NCBI GenBank assembly: GCA_040222455.1
Contig: JAVKDD010000027.1
Location: 558,001 to 622,000 of the forward strand
Length of the DNA stretch: 64,000 bases
Direction of reading: 5' to 3'
Origin: RHLJ01 sp040222455
GTDB taxonomy: Bacteria; Bacteroidota; Rhodothermia; Balneolales; Balneolaceae
The notes below the pieces were generated by a model that saw only the letters and a program-made list of their open reading frames with translations, had not been told where the DNA came from and made no database searches. Positions 43,098 through 51,994 of this stretch are shown in pieces; position 1 is the stretch's first letter, and each line of letters begins with the position of its first letter. A program made the position numbers and the translations under genes.

Positions 43098-43526
43098 TTG
43101 TCAATTATTAAAGACGGAGACACCGTAAAAGTACATTACACAGGAACACTAGAATCAGGCGAAGTATTTGACTCTTCTGAAGGTAGAGACCCACTTCAAT
43201 TTACTATGGGTGCCGGACAATTAATTCCGGGTTTCGAAAAAGCCGTAATGGGACTTACAGTTGGAGATTCAACCGAAGCCAATATCCCGAGTGCAGAAGC
43301 GTATGGTGAGCATAATCCACAGATGGAAGTTAAAGTGCAGAAATCGCAGCTCCCACCAGATATGGAACCAGAAATTGGGATGCAATTGCAGTTGAACCAA
43401 GAAAACGGACAACCTGTGCCCTGCCAAATTACCAATATTGATGGCGATGAGCTTACTATCGATGCAAATCACCCCTTGGCTGGTAAAGATCTTACGTTCA
43501 ATATCGAGATTGTTGAAATTGTATAA
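43098..43526 (+). CDS. FKBP-type (SlyD-like) peptidyl-prolyl isomerase
   Basis: 142 residues from a TTG at 43098, chosen because of AAAGAAAGG eight bases upstream and the conserved opening IIKDGDTVKVHYTGTLESG. It continues with FDSSEGRDPLQFTMGAGQLIPGFEKAVMGL (FKBP core) and an inserted flap (EAYGEHNPQMEVKVQKSQLP) as in SlyD, without the His-rich tail. It acts as a folding catalyst or chaperone. It is followed by a strong terminator. Confidence 0.9.
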   Translation: MSIIKDGDTVKVHYTGTLESGEVFDSSEGRDPLQFTMGAGQLIPGFEKAVMGLTVGDSTEANIPSAEAYGEHNPQMEVKVQKSQLPPDMEPEIGMQLQLNQENGQPVPCQITNIDGDELTIDANHPLAGKDLTFNIEIVEIV

Positions 43527-43548
43527 AAAAGCTAACATCACTTAGCTA

Positions 43549-43588
43549 ATAGCTACAAGTTGTATGTTCAGCTTGTAGCTATTTTTTT
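43549..43588 (+). terminator. Intrinsic terminator after the FKBP gene
   Basis: ATAGCTACAAG (43549-43559) pairs with CTTGTAGCTAT (43572-43582), an 11-bp perfect stem, followed by a run of T. It occupies the first codons of the upstream-extended frame of the next gene and therefore argues for a later start there. Confidence 0.85.
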
Positions 43589-43616
43589 AACCTATTTAAT
43601 TTTATTTCACAAAACT

Positions 43617-44765
43617 TTGGCTGACTTCTCCGAAAAATCAACGATTTCTATTACCTGTCCTAAAGGAATCACCCCCTACCTGAAACAAGAACTAGAAGAC
43701 TTAGGATTTCCGATTAATCATGTTCGGTTGGCAGGTGTTGAAACCGAAGGTTCTTTAGATGATTGCATGAAATTGAATTTAGTTCTCAGGACAGCACATC
43801 GGGTTCATTTTCAATTAAAAACTTTTAAAGCACTAAATGCAGAAGAGCTAACTGAAGCATTAGAAGATATCCCTTGGGAAAACTACATTGATAAATATGG
43901 ATACGTTAGTATTACTTCATTTATCAAAAACCCTACGATTACGAATAATCAATTTGCCAACCTTACAGTAAAAGATGCTATTGTAGATAGAATCAGGGCC
44001 ACCCGTGGAGCCCGTCCAGATTCTGGCGCTGATTTGACCAAAACGGTGGTTTTTCTTTTTTGGAAGGATGATGAAGCTTCTATTTATTTAGACACATCCG
44101 GCGAATCGATATCCCGTAGAAATTATAAAGTAGACAATCATACGGCTTCTATGCAGGAAACACTTGCAGCAGCGGTAGTATTAGCAAGTAAATGGAAACC
44201 CGGGCAGCATTTAATTAATCCCATGTGTGGAAGTGGTACAATTGCCATTGAAGCCGCCTTAATGGCGCTAAATCGCCCTGCAGGTCAGCTTCGGCCAAAT
44301 TATGGTATAAAGCATATCCTTGGCTTTGATGAGGCAAAGTGGACCGAATTAAGAAATGAACTAAAGCAAGACTCACTTAAAGATTTTCCAAATCACAGTC
44401 GAATTCTTGCAACCGATAACGATCCAAAAGCTATTGAAGCTGCAAAAAAGAATGCGCAAACGGCTGGAGTGGATCACTTAATCGAATTTCAGGAATGTGA
44501 ATTCTATGACACCGAAATCCCTTATGGGGATGGAGTGGTGATCTTCAATCCTCCTTACGGCGAACGACTCGGGCATGATGAAAACCTCGTTGGACTATAC
44601 CGAGCTATTGGTGATTTCTTCAAAAAAGATTGTAGTAGAAAATGGGGCTATGTTTTCACCGGAAACTTTGCCCTCGCCAAAAAAGTAGGTTTACGAACCA
44701 ACCAACGTATTGAGCTTTACAACTCTACGATTGAGTGTCGATTATTGGAATATGAGTTGTATTGA
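43617..44765 (+). CDS. THUMP-domain 23S rRNA guanine-N2 methyltransferase (RlmL N-terminal-like)
   Basis: 382 residues from a TTG at 43617. A start at 43560 would put a terminator and a hydrophobic non-conserved leader inside the gene, so it is rejected. The N-terminal THUMP domain is ITCPKGITPYLKQELEDLGF. The methyltransferase has the SAM site NPMCGSGTIAIEAALMALNR, ILATDNDPKAIEAAKKNA, and the N-P-P-Y motif VVIFNPPYGERLG. This is the COG0116 group, the RlmL/RlmK N-terminal half, which modifies rRNA. It ends 22 bases before a lipoprotein gene. Confidence 0.88.
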   Translation: MADFSEKSTISITCPKGITPYLKQELEDLGFPINHVRLAGVETEGSLDDCMKLNLVLRTAHRVHFQLKTFKALNAEELTEALEDIPWENYIDKYGYVSITSFIKNPTITNNQFANLTVKDAIVDRIRATRGARPDSGADLTKTVVFLFWKDDEASIYLDTSGESISRRNYKVDNHTASMQETLAAAVVLASKWKPGQHLINPMCGSGTIAIEAALMALNRPAGQLRPNYGIKHILGFDEAKWTELRNELKQDSLKDFPNHSRILATDNDPKAIEAAKKNAQTAGVDHLIEFQECEFYDTEIPYGDGVVIFNPPYGERLGHDENLVGLYRAIGDFFKKDCSRKWGYVFTGNFALAKKVGLRTNQRIELYNSTIECRLLEYELY

Positions 44766-44796
44766 TTTATTCAGTTTTTCAACGTAAATGTTGAAT

Positions 44797-45516
44797 ATGA
44801 ATAAATATTTAATCGCCACATTGCTACTTACATCTGCTTGTAATAGACCTGTTGCAGACGGAGCTTTTGTTGGAAATTGGTATGTTTTAAACTTTGAAGA
44901 AGGTCATGAACATTGGGAAATTGACTCAGAAAATAATCTTTATATATACAATAAAATTAATGACTCCAGCTATCATTATTTCATAAAGGAAGAATGGAAA
45001 AATTCTTTTTACGATGAAGTACCAGACTATCTATTCATCTCTGAAGAACTTCAAGACACCTTTGGGATTGCATGGATTGAATCTTTTGATTATCCCCCCA
45101 TTATTCCTGAAGACACAATACGTCAGTATCATAGTTTTGTAATGGTTCGTAGTGAAGAACTTGCTGTGAAGAATATGAGTAAGTCAGAAATTCATGAATA
45201 TTTCATTAATTCAACATTTAAATATGAATATCATGGGACAGATTTTATCATTTATCTCTCAGATGAAAAATTAGATCATCTAAAATATAGGGCAAATATA
45301 AAAGCTAATGGATGCCTAGAACTATCTACAACAGAAGCTTATTGGAGTTTAGATACTCTATCTAATTCAATAGTATTTGAACATTCTTTATTTTCATTAT
45401 ACAATCAGACACTATTAGTAAATGATATTAAAGATGATACTATAACTGTAGATATCGACGAATTTTATTGGTTTAGAAATAATATACAGTTATATAAAAA
45501 TTGTAAATCTAGATAG
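44797..45516 (+). CDS. Lipoprotein of unknown function
   Basis: 239 residues from the ATG at 44797 (an earlier ATG at 44788 is open). The lipobox is LLTSAC, with Cys at about residue 15 followed by Asn. The body begins FVGNWYVLNFEEGHEHWEID, like the lipocalin-type lipoproteins whose first strand is G-x-W, and has two such halves (the second near residue 160, ANGCLELSTTEAYWSL). No known family was recognised. It is in line with the methyltransferase gene but probably unrelated. Confidence 0.55.
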   Translation: MNKYLIATLLLTSACNRPVADGAFVGNWYVLNFEEGHEHWEIDSENNLYIYNKINDSSYHYFIKEEWKNSFYDEVPDYLFISEELQDTFGIAWIESFDYPPIIPEDTIRQYHSFVMVRSEELAVKNMSKSEIHEYFINSTFKYEYHGTDFIIYLSDEKLDHLKYRANIKANGCLELSTTEAYWSLDTLSNSIVFEHSLFSLYNQTLLVNDIKDDTITVDIDEFYWFRNNIQLYKNCKSR

Positions 45517-45632
45517 TAGTTTCTTTGTTCCAGAAATGACTAAGATACATGATGAAGGTAAAGATAGTTTTGATTGTGAATTCTAAATCCTACTCCACAA
45601 AATCCAAATATCCAGTCCAGATTAACTCTTAA

Positions 45633-46274
45633 ATGATTACAGCATTATCCATTCTTTTTTTCACCCTAGTCATCCTTTCCATCTATGTTAAAGAGACTGG
45701 ACAGCTGAACTACTATTTCTATCTAAAGCCTTCAACTACCTCTCTTCTAATACTCATTTCTACTCTTATTTATTTGGAGACTGAAAGCGATTACTCGTTA
45801 ATAATTCTTGTTTCCCTATTCTTTTCATTACTCGGAGATATTTTCCTTCTAAAAGATGATAACTTTGTTAAAGGTATAAGTTCTTTTCTTGTCGCACATA
45901 TTGGATTTACCACTGCTTTTACTAGCTTTTTTGGTATTGATATTTACTTACCGCCCCTTTTAATTCTATTAACAACTGGCTTAATCTATTTTTTGTACTT
46001 AAAGAAAGATCTCAAAAAGCTCACAATTCCTGTATTTCTGTATTTATTGGTAATAATTGTTATGAACTGGCAGGCAATTAATCCTTATTTAATTAATCAA
46101 AGCCCGACTTTCCTCGGAATTGCGCTGGGATCCATCTTATTCACTTTTTCAGATGCAATCATTGCCTTTCAAAAGTTTAAACGATCTTTCAAAGGAGCTG
46201 AATTCTTAATCCTTAGCACTTATTGGATGGCAATTTATCTCTTTACTATTGCCGGGTTGAATTCAAGCTTTTAA
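45633..46274 (+). CDS. YhhN/TMEM86-type lysoplasmalogenase-like membrane protein
   Basis: 213 residues with about eight short helices. The family pattern is visible: LFFSLLGDIFLLKDDNFVKGISSFLVAHIGF, GIALGSILFTFSDAIIAFQKF and LSTYWMAIYLFTIAG, where the conserved Asp residues (SLLGD and FSDAI) line the active site in TMEM86-type hydrolases. Bacterial YhhN members may cleave plasmalogens or related ether lipids. It is a single gene with no clear operon partner. Confidence 0.85.
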   Translation: MITALSILFFTLVILSIYVKETGQLNYYFYLKPSTTSLLILISTLIYLETESDYSLIILVSLFFSLLGDIFLLKDDNFVKGISSFLVAHIGFTTAFTSFFGIDIYLPPLLILLTTGLIYFLYLKKDLKKLTIPVFLYLLVIIVMNWQAINPYLINQSPTFLGIALGSILFTFSDAIIAFQKFKRSFKGAEFLILSTYWMAIYLFTIAGLNSSF

Positions 46275-46334
46275 TTCTTCTCGGGAAGGGACAGAAGTGG
46301 CTCGTTAGTTCTTAGCCTTCACCGTCCTCCCTCT

Positions 46335-46377
46335 GATTATCCACAAGTGGATAATCTGTCTCCCTCCAGCGGGAGAC
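46335..46377. repeat. Pair of perfect hairpins between convergent genes
   Basis: GATTATCCAC (46335-46344) with GTGGATAATC (46347-46356) is a perfect 10-bp stem with a two-base loop, and GTCTCCC (46358-46364) with GGGAGAC (46371-46377) is a 7-bp stem. Both are more G+C-rich than the surroundings. The segment from 46275 to 46390 reads like a mosaic of dispersed palindromes and may also end transcription from both sides. Confidence 0.55.
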
Positions 46378-46393
46378 ATTCTTCCAGCCATTT

Positions 46394-47992
46394 TTAAAAC
46401 TTAGAGCCACGAATCCAAGTATCCGATCTTGCCCAGCTTTCTTTGAAATCGGCTTCTAATTCGGAATCCGATTTTCCTTGTCCTTCTAGTGCTTTTAGCA
46501 ATCCAAAATAACTCCATCCATTGTTGGGGTGATCTTCCAATTCAGCGCGATATACTGCTTCTGCTTCAGAAAATCTATCAACCGAAAGTAAAGCAGCACC
46601 AAGCCAATGTCGGGCCGTAAACGGAATGGGTTCTGGTTCATCATAGCTTAATGAATCTTCAATACTAACTGCACGTTCAAAGGATGAAATTGCAGCTAAT
46701 GTATCACCCTTAGAAAGTTGAATCTCTCCTTTCAATATTCCACCAACTGTTCCTAATAACTTATCAGCTGAATGAAAACGAAATCTAGACTTGGAGGTAT
46801 CAGCGGCTGCAAGTACTTTCTCTAAGTAATTCTCTGCCAATCGAATGTCTCCTTCCTTTAATCGAGCATAACCCATAGAGAAATCCCACATTCCGGCATG
46901 AATTCCATGAGTTGGGCGTTCAGTTACTTTAAGTACTTCATCAAAACGTCCAAAGCGAATGAGTGTTAAAACCTCGTACATAATATTACCCGTTAGCTTG
47001 GTATAATCTCTTCCGGCTTGGGTGGCTACTCCACTTTGACCATCCATAGATGCGGCGAAAGCAAGCATATGTAAATTATGACTCGGATAAATTGCAAAAC
47101 CTTCACCTATTGCAGCTTTTTGATCAGAGTGCCAAGCCATAATATTTGCTCGAACGGCATCACCCCAGCGTCCAATTTCATTCCAGGTATGGGAAGGCAT
47201 GTGGTTAATATGACTCGCACCTGGAATTGAAGTCCCGATAAATTCGGAACAAGCTTCTGCTTTACCAGGATCGGCCGTTGATTCAGTCGCATGGATATAT
47301 AAATGGCATGCTCCCGGATGCTTAATGTCTTTTTCCAATACCCCTTCTAAAACGGAATGTAATTTTTGAACGTCAGGATCATTTAAATCCCGGGTTCCTC
47401 AACGAGGTTCAAGTAAAAATAATGCTTCTCCATAAAATGTTCCTGCATCCAAATCATTAGGATACGTATCATAGACCTCTTTCATAGCCATCGCATAAGC
47501 AGTATCTCTTCTGGTTTGAGTTTCAGATTCATAGTTTTCGGCATATCGAACCGACATTGCCTCGATAAAATCTTTCTCTTTCTCATTTGCAAATCCATTT
47601 TCTGCTAATTCCATTGCCTTTTGTATAGCCTTATATGCTCGAGGTGCTTCTATTGCACTCATTCTCCCATTTAAATACGAACCCCAAGACCAAGCTTCGC
47701 CCCAATAACAGATCGCACAATTTGGGTCATTTTTCCACGCTTCTCGAAAAGATCTTGCTCCATCCTCTTTGGTAAAAGCATACATCATTTGAAAACCCTG
47801 ATTGAAATAAGCCTGAGCCATTTCGTTCTCTGAAGAAATGGATCGATCGAAATCACCCAAAGCTTTGCTGTATAAAGGAAATTCATCAGAAAACTCTGGT
47901 GGATAAGTGACTTCTGAATCCTGAGCATTGATAGAAAATGAAATAAAAAGTGTTATTAATAGAAGAGAGAAAACTCGTAAAGTTATTATCAT
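46394..47992 (-). pseudogene. TPR protein gene interrupted by one in-frame TGA
   Basis: A signal peptide (LRVFSLLLITLFISFSINAQ) and a helical TPR-like region are read from the ATG at 47992 to a TGA at 47399-47401, after LFLLEPR. The same frame then continues without a break as GTRDLNDPDVQKLHSVLEGV and on through KHPGACHLYIHATE, AGRDYTKLTG and further TPR repeats to the stop at 46394. A single base change (CGA to TGA) at codon 198 explains it; no other lesion is present in 532 codons. The part HACHLYIHATE-type with HMPSHTWNEIGRW resembles a family of large exported TPR proteins. It may be a recent pseudogene, a sequencing error or a readthrough site. Confidence 0.8.
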
Positions 47993-48089
47993 CTAATGAA
48001 AATGAATAAATTTTAAGGAAACTAATTGAATACTTAAGAAGGAATAATAGAAGAATACATAATGAATTGTCAAACTATTATCTTTCGTT

Positions 48090-48659
48090 ATGAATATGAT
48101 TATGCTACTTATTAAAAACATGGTTTGCGATCGCTGCATAAAAGTAGTTCAAACTGAATTAGAAAATTTAGGCTATGAAATAAATAGCATCGAATTAGGA
48201 AAAGTACAGCTGAATTCAATCAATGGAGTTAACATTCAGGAAATAAAAACTACCTTAGAAAAGGAAGGATTCGAACTTATTGATAATGAAAGCTCACGAA
48301 TTATTGAGAAAATTAAAACACTAATTATTCAGGAAATCCGGAAACAGAATATAGAATCAGAAAAACTAAACTTATCTGATTATTTGGAAAAAGAGCTTCA
48401 TAAAAGCTACTCTTCACTTTCTTCTCTCTTTTCAAAAGTTGAGGGTCGAACTATTGAAAAATATGTAATTCAACAACGCATTGAACGGGTTAAAGAACTT
48501 TTGGTATATGGTGAGAAAACCATTAGTGAAATAGCATGGGAATTAGGATATAGCAGTTCCCAGTATTTATCTAATCAGTTTAAATCTGAAACGGGACTCT
48601 CTCCCTCTCAATTCAGAAATATGATTGGGAAATCAAGAAAACCTTTGGATGAGGTTTAA
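48090..48659 (+). CDS. AraC-type regulator with HMA-like metal-binding N-terminus
   Basis: 189 residues. The first 70 residues form a heavy-metal-associated domain (LIKNMVCDRCIKVVQTELENLGYEI; Cys13 and Cys16 in C-x-x-C). Residues about 85-185 are an AraC DNA-binding domain with two helix-turn-helix units (LSDYLEKELHKSYSSLSSLF and ISEIAWELGYSSSQYLSNQFKSETGLSPSQF). The gene is divergent from the broken TPR gene and is the first of the copper locus, so it most likely senses copper with its HMA domain and activates copA and the genes after it. Met start is uncertain among three close ATG codons. Confidence 0.85.
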   Translation: MNMIMLLIKNMVCDRCIKVVQTELENLGYEINSIELGKVQLNSINGVNIQEIKTTLEKEGFELIDNESSRIIEKIKTLIIQEIRKQNIESEKLNLSDYLEKELHKSYSSLSSLFSKVEGRTIEKYVIQQRIERVKELLVYGEKTISEIAWELGYSSSQYLSNQFKSETGLSPSQFRNMIGKSRKPLDEV

Positions 48660-48693
48660 GGTTTACAGAAAAGAGCGATAGAGTTATCTAAAA

Positions 48694-48769
48694 GTCGTCC
48701 TGAGCGAAAGCAAAGAATCTGCAAAGCTATTTATTTAAGCAGATTCTTAGGAAGGATCCTCAGAATGAC
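48694..48769. repeat. Dispersed palindromic repeat downstream of the copper regulator
   Basis: Arms 48694-48722 and 48739-48769 are partly complementary. The left reads GTCGTCCTGAGCGAAAGC then AAAGAATCTGC; the right reads GCAGATTCTTAGG and ends CAGAATGAC. This is the well-known GTCATTCTGAGCGAAGCGAAGAATCT pattern found scattered in many bacteria. It is degenerate here. Beyond it, to about 48830, a second imperfect unit is possible. Confidence 0.65.
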
Positions 48770-48948
48770 CCCAAAAGGTCTGATTGTCATCATTCCGAAA
48801 ATTCTACACGTATTTTCAGAAATTATGTACGGTAACTTAAGATTGTAATTCACACATTTATTAAAAAATTAATAGAGGTAGTCCTACAAAGTAAAAAGCC
48901 AAAAAGGTGTTTCTTATACCCTGCACCTTATTGCTTACTTTCAATTAT

Positions 48949-48983
48949 GAAGTCCACTTTAATTGAAGTGGACTTCCTTTTTT
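48949..48983 (+). terminator. Strong intrinsic terminator in the copA leader
   Basis: GAAGTCCACTT (48949-48959) and AAGTGGACTTC (48966-48976) form an 11-bp perfect stem with a six-base loop, followed by CTTTTTTT. It ends only 18 bases before the copA ATG, so transcripts from the regulator side must pass through it. A further short stem, AAGGTG with CACCTT, lies just upstream (48904-48929). It may be a simple terminator for a short RNA, or an attenuator for copA. Confidence 0.75.
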
Positions 48984-49000
48984 AATAGAGGTTTAATAAG

Positions 49001-51373
49001 ATGAAACACACTTATAAAATACAGGGAATGAGCTGTAATGGTTGCAAAAACCATGTTCAAGAAGCTTTAAGTAAAGTTGTCGGGGTAAATGAGGTTTCTG
49101 TTGATCTGGATATGGAGGAAGCTGAAATCGATATGAGTTTTCATTTAAGTATTTCGAAGCTTCAGGATGCATTAAAGGAAGCGGGCGGACAGTATTCAAT
49201 CTACGCCTCAGAAGATCATGCGAATCATGATCACTCTCACCGCGAACAGCATCAACCCAAACAAAAAGGTACAGGTACCGGAAAGTATTACTGCCCTATG
49301 CAATGCGAAGGCGATAAAATGTATGATGAACCTGGAGATTGCCCGGTGTGCGGAATGGATTTGGTAGAAGAAGTAAGCAAGGAATCTTCTAAAGATGAAG
49401 ATAAAAAATATAAGGTTTTACTCAATAAATTCTGGCTATCCGTCGCATTTACCCTTCCTATTTTTATAATTGCTATGAGTGAAATGCTTCCTAAAAACCC
49501 TTTATATCAGATGTTTGATATTCAAATATGGAATTGGATGCAATTCTTTCTTTCCCTTCCAGTAGTATTTTACACAACCTGGATGTTCTTTGAACGAGCA
49601 TGGAGATCTATTGTAAGCTGGAATCTAAATATGTTTACGCTCATTGGTATTGGAGCTGGTATGGCTTGGCTTTTTAGTGTATTTGCATTGATATTCCCTG
49701 ATTTTTTTCCTGAACAATTTAAAACGGAGTCTGAAACTGTACATCTCTATTTTGAATCTGCCACGGTGATTCTAACTCTTGTGTTACTAGGACAACTACT
49801 TGAAGCTAAGGCACATAGTCAGACTAACAACGCGGTAAAAGAGTTGATGAAATTAGCTCCAAATACAGCTATTCGCGTTAACGAGGATGGAACTGAAGAA
49901 GAGATTCATCTAGATGAAATTCAAGTCGGAAATCATTTAAAAGTAAAACCAGGTGAGAAAATTCCAGTAGATGGGACTTTGATTGAAGGACAAACTTCAA
50001 TCGATGAATCAATGATAACAGGTGAACCCGTTCCCGTTTCAAAATCTAATGGCGATACAGTGAGCTCTGGGACGATCAACGGAAATAGTAGTTTCATAAT
50101 GAAAGCTGAAAAGGTAGGAGATGAAACTCTACTTTCTCAAATTGTTGAAATGGTTAACAAAGCAAGTCGAAGCAGAGCACCGATTCAAAATTTAGCGGAT
50201 AAAATTTCGAGCTATTTTGTACCAGCTGTAGTGTTGATTGCCATCTCTACTTTTATTGTTTGGGCAATTTGGGGACCAGAACCCGCACAAGTGTATGCGC
50301 TAGTGAATGCAATTGCTGTGCTAATTATTGCCTGCCCATGTGCACTTGGTCTTGCAACACCTATGTCGGTTATGGTTGGAGTTGGGAAAGGAGCTCAAAA
50401 CGGAATTCTCATCAAAAATGCTGAATCGCTTGAGAACTTCAATAAAATAGATACACTTATTATCGACAAAACAGGTACCATTACCGAAGGTAAACCTTCT
50501 GTAAAACAGGTGGTCGCATTAAATGGCTTTGAAGAACAAGAGATTACACAATTAATAGCATCACTTAATAATGAAAGTGAACATCCCCTTGCTGAAGCCA
50601 TTGTTTCCTATGCAAAAGAACATGAAATTGAATTTTTAAAAGTTTCTGATTTTAACTCTATAACCGGAAAAGGTGTTGAAGGAATTATTAACGGAAAAGA
50701 AATAAAACTTGGGAATTCTAAGCTTGTAGAATCAGAAAATATTAACGAAAATGATAAAGGAAACACCATTTCTTGGCTTTCAATAGATGGCAAAACTGCT
50801 GGTTACGTATCCATTACTGATTCCATAAAAAAAAGCAGTAAACAAGCAATCCAAGAACTTCTAGAAAAGGGAATTGAAGTGATTATGCTTACAGGTGATA
50901 ATCCCGAAACTGCAAAATCAGTAGCTGATGAAGTGGGGTTAAATTCATTCAAATCTGAATGTTTGCCAGAGGATAAAATCAATGAAGTAAAAAGATTGCA
51001 AGAGGAAGGTAAAAAAGTAGCTGTTGCAGGCGATGGAACAAATGACGCCCCCGCACTTGCACAAGCAGATATTGGAATTGCAATGGGTACAGGAACTGAT
51101 GTTGCTATTGAAAGTGCTTCAATTACACTTGTAAAAGGAGATTTACAAGGTATTGTAAAAGCGCTCCAGCTAAGTGAAGAGGTTCTCAAAAATATAAAAC
51201 AGAATCTGTTTTTTGCATTAATATATAACACAGTTGGAATTCCTGTGGCAGCAGGAATACTTTTTCCGTTTTTTGGGATTTTACTTTCTCCAATGATTGC
51301 CGCTGCCGCAATGAGTTTCAGTTCTGTTTCAGTGATTGGGAATTCACTACGATTAAATGCAGTTAAGATTTAA
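49001..51373 (+). CDS. copA: Copper-type P1B heavy-metal exporting ATPase
   Basis: 790 residues. N-terminal HMA domain with GMSCNGC (Cys12, Cys15), a His-rich linker (DHANHDHSHREQHQ), then a four-Cys heavy-metal-binding domain (YYCPMQCEGDK and CPVCGMDL, residues 97-119). Eight membrane helices include the transport motif IACPCALGLATPM. The cytoplasmic parts show TGEPVPV, the phosphorylation site IDKTGTITEGK, HPLAEAI and GDGTNDAPALAQADIGIAMG. The CPC motif and the extra Cys domain fit copper (Cu+) export. The start has AGAGG 11 bases upstream. It heads the metal-handling set that follows. Confidence 0.92.
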   Translation: MKHTYKIQGMSCNGCKNHVQEALSKVVGVNEVSVDLDMEEAEIDMSFHLSISKLQDALKEAGGQYSIYASEDHANHDHSHREQHQPKQKGTGTGKYYCPMQCEGDKMYDEPGDCPVCGMDLVEEVSKESSKDEDKKYKVLLNKFWLSVAFTLPIFIIAMSEMLPKNPLYQMFDIQIWNWMQFFLSLPVVFYTTWMFFERAWRSIVSWNLNMFTLIGIGAGMAWLFSVFALIFPDFFPEQFKTESETVHLYFESATVILTLVLLGQLLEAKAHSQTNNAVKELMKLAPNTAIRVNEDGTEEEIHLDEIQVGNHLKVKPGEKIPVDGTLIEGQTSIDESMITGEPVPVSKSNGDTVSSGTINGNSSFIMKAEKVGDETLLSQIVEMVNKASRSRAPIQNLADKISSYFVPAVVLIAISTFIVWAIWGPEPAQVYALVNAIAVLIIACPCALGLATPMSVMVGVGKGAQNGILIKNAESLENFNKIDTLIIDKTGTITEGKPSVKQVVALNGFEEQEITQLIASLNNESEHPLAEAIVSYAKEHEIEFLKVSDFNSITGKGVEGIINGKEIKLGNSKLVESENINENDKGNTISWLSIDGKTAGYVSITDSIKKSSKQAIQELLEKGIEVIMLTGDNPETAKSVADEVGLNSFKSECLPEDKINEVKRLQEEGKKVAVAGDGTNDAPALAQADIGIAMGTGTDVAIESASITLVKGDLQGIVKALQLSEEVLKNIKQNLFFALIYNTVGIPVAAGILFPFFGILLSPMIAAAAMSFSSVSVIGNSLRLNAVKI

Positions 51374-51419
51374 AATGAATTATTTTCACAAAAAATATAC
51401 TTTCTGAATAATTATTAAA

Positions 51420-51908
51420 GTGACCATTCGATTTACATATCGCTTCTTTGCAATTATACTTTGTGGATGTCTATTCTTTGGAATTGGTGCTCCAGTTTTT
51501 GGCGATTCCTTAATGATGAGCCATTGCTCAACGATGATTTCGCACGACTCTCATTCTAAGCATACATCTCCTGAAACAGATCATGGCAATTTGGAAATGG
51601 AAATGAATAAACATGAAGATTGTATTTCAAGTTCTGTTCAGTTAGCACTTCACTCTTCAAATGGAAGTGAATCCAGCAATAGTCAAACTTGTGAAATGAA
51701 TATTGATTGTATGTGTGACTTTGATGCAAGCAGTACTCAGAAAGAAGCTTTGATAGTTCAACACATTAAAATCCCTAAAGTTTTATCTAAGGCTAGTATA
51801 GTAGAACAACTAGGTGATCAAAAGTTACGATTACCTCCTCTTATTCATTTTTTTAATTCCTATTCACCTCCCTCCCTATTCCTTGTGAATGAATCGTTCT
51901 TGATTTAG
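51420..51908 (+). CDS. Exported Met/His/Cys-rich protein of the copper locus
   Basis: 162 residues from a GTG at 51420, 46 bases after copA. The signal peptide (FFAIILCGCLFFGIGAPVFG) leads into a segment rich in metal-binding residues (MMSHCSTMISHDSHSKHTSPETDH) and further Cys and Met (CEMNIDCMCDF). Such composition suggests periplasmic copper binding or buffering. No known family was matched; the C-terminus (PPLIHFFNSYSPPSLFLV) resembles the tail of other small copper-locus proteins in Bacteroidota. The role is inferred from composition and place. Confidence 0.6.
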   Translation: MTIRFTYRFFAIILCGCLFFGIGAPVFGDSLMMSHCSTMISHDSHSKHTSPETDHGNLEMEMNKHEDCISSSVQLALHSSNGSESSNSQTCEMNIDCMCDFDASSTQKEALIVQHIKIPKVLSKASIVEQLGDQKLRLPPLIHFFNSYSPPSLFLVNESFLI

Positions 51909-51994
51909 CACATCTTCTCTGTAAAGATTTTTTTGATCTAGTTTATTCCTCTGGATAATAGATTCCCACCAATTTTAAATTCAACACACCTGAT

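Noticed and set aside
43196..43541. Long minus-strand open frames opposite the FKBP gene
   Set aside because: Antisense shadows of a well-conserved gene, with no family match of their own.
43560..43616. Hydrophobic N-terminal leader on the RNA methyltransferase
   Set aside because: The segment contains the terminator of the gene before it and is not like the family; a TTG start at 43617 removes it.
50395..51231. Minus-strand open frames opposite copA
   Set aside because: Ser/Ile-rich shadow frames typical of antisense to a conserved ATPase.
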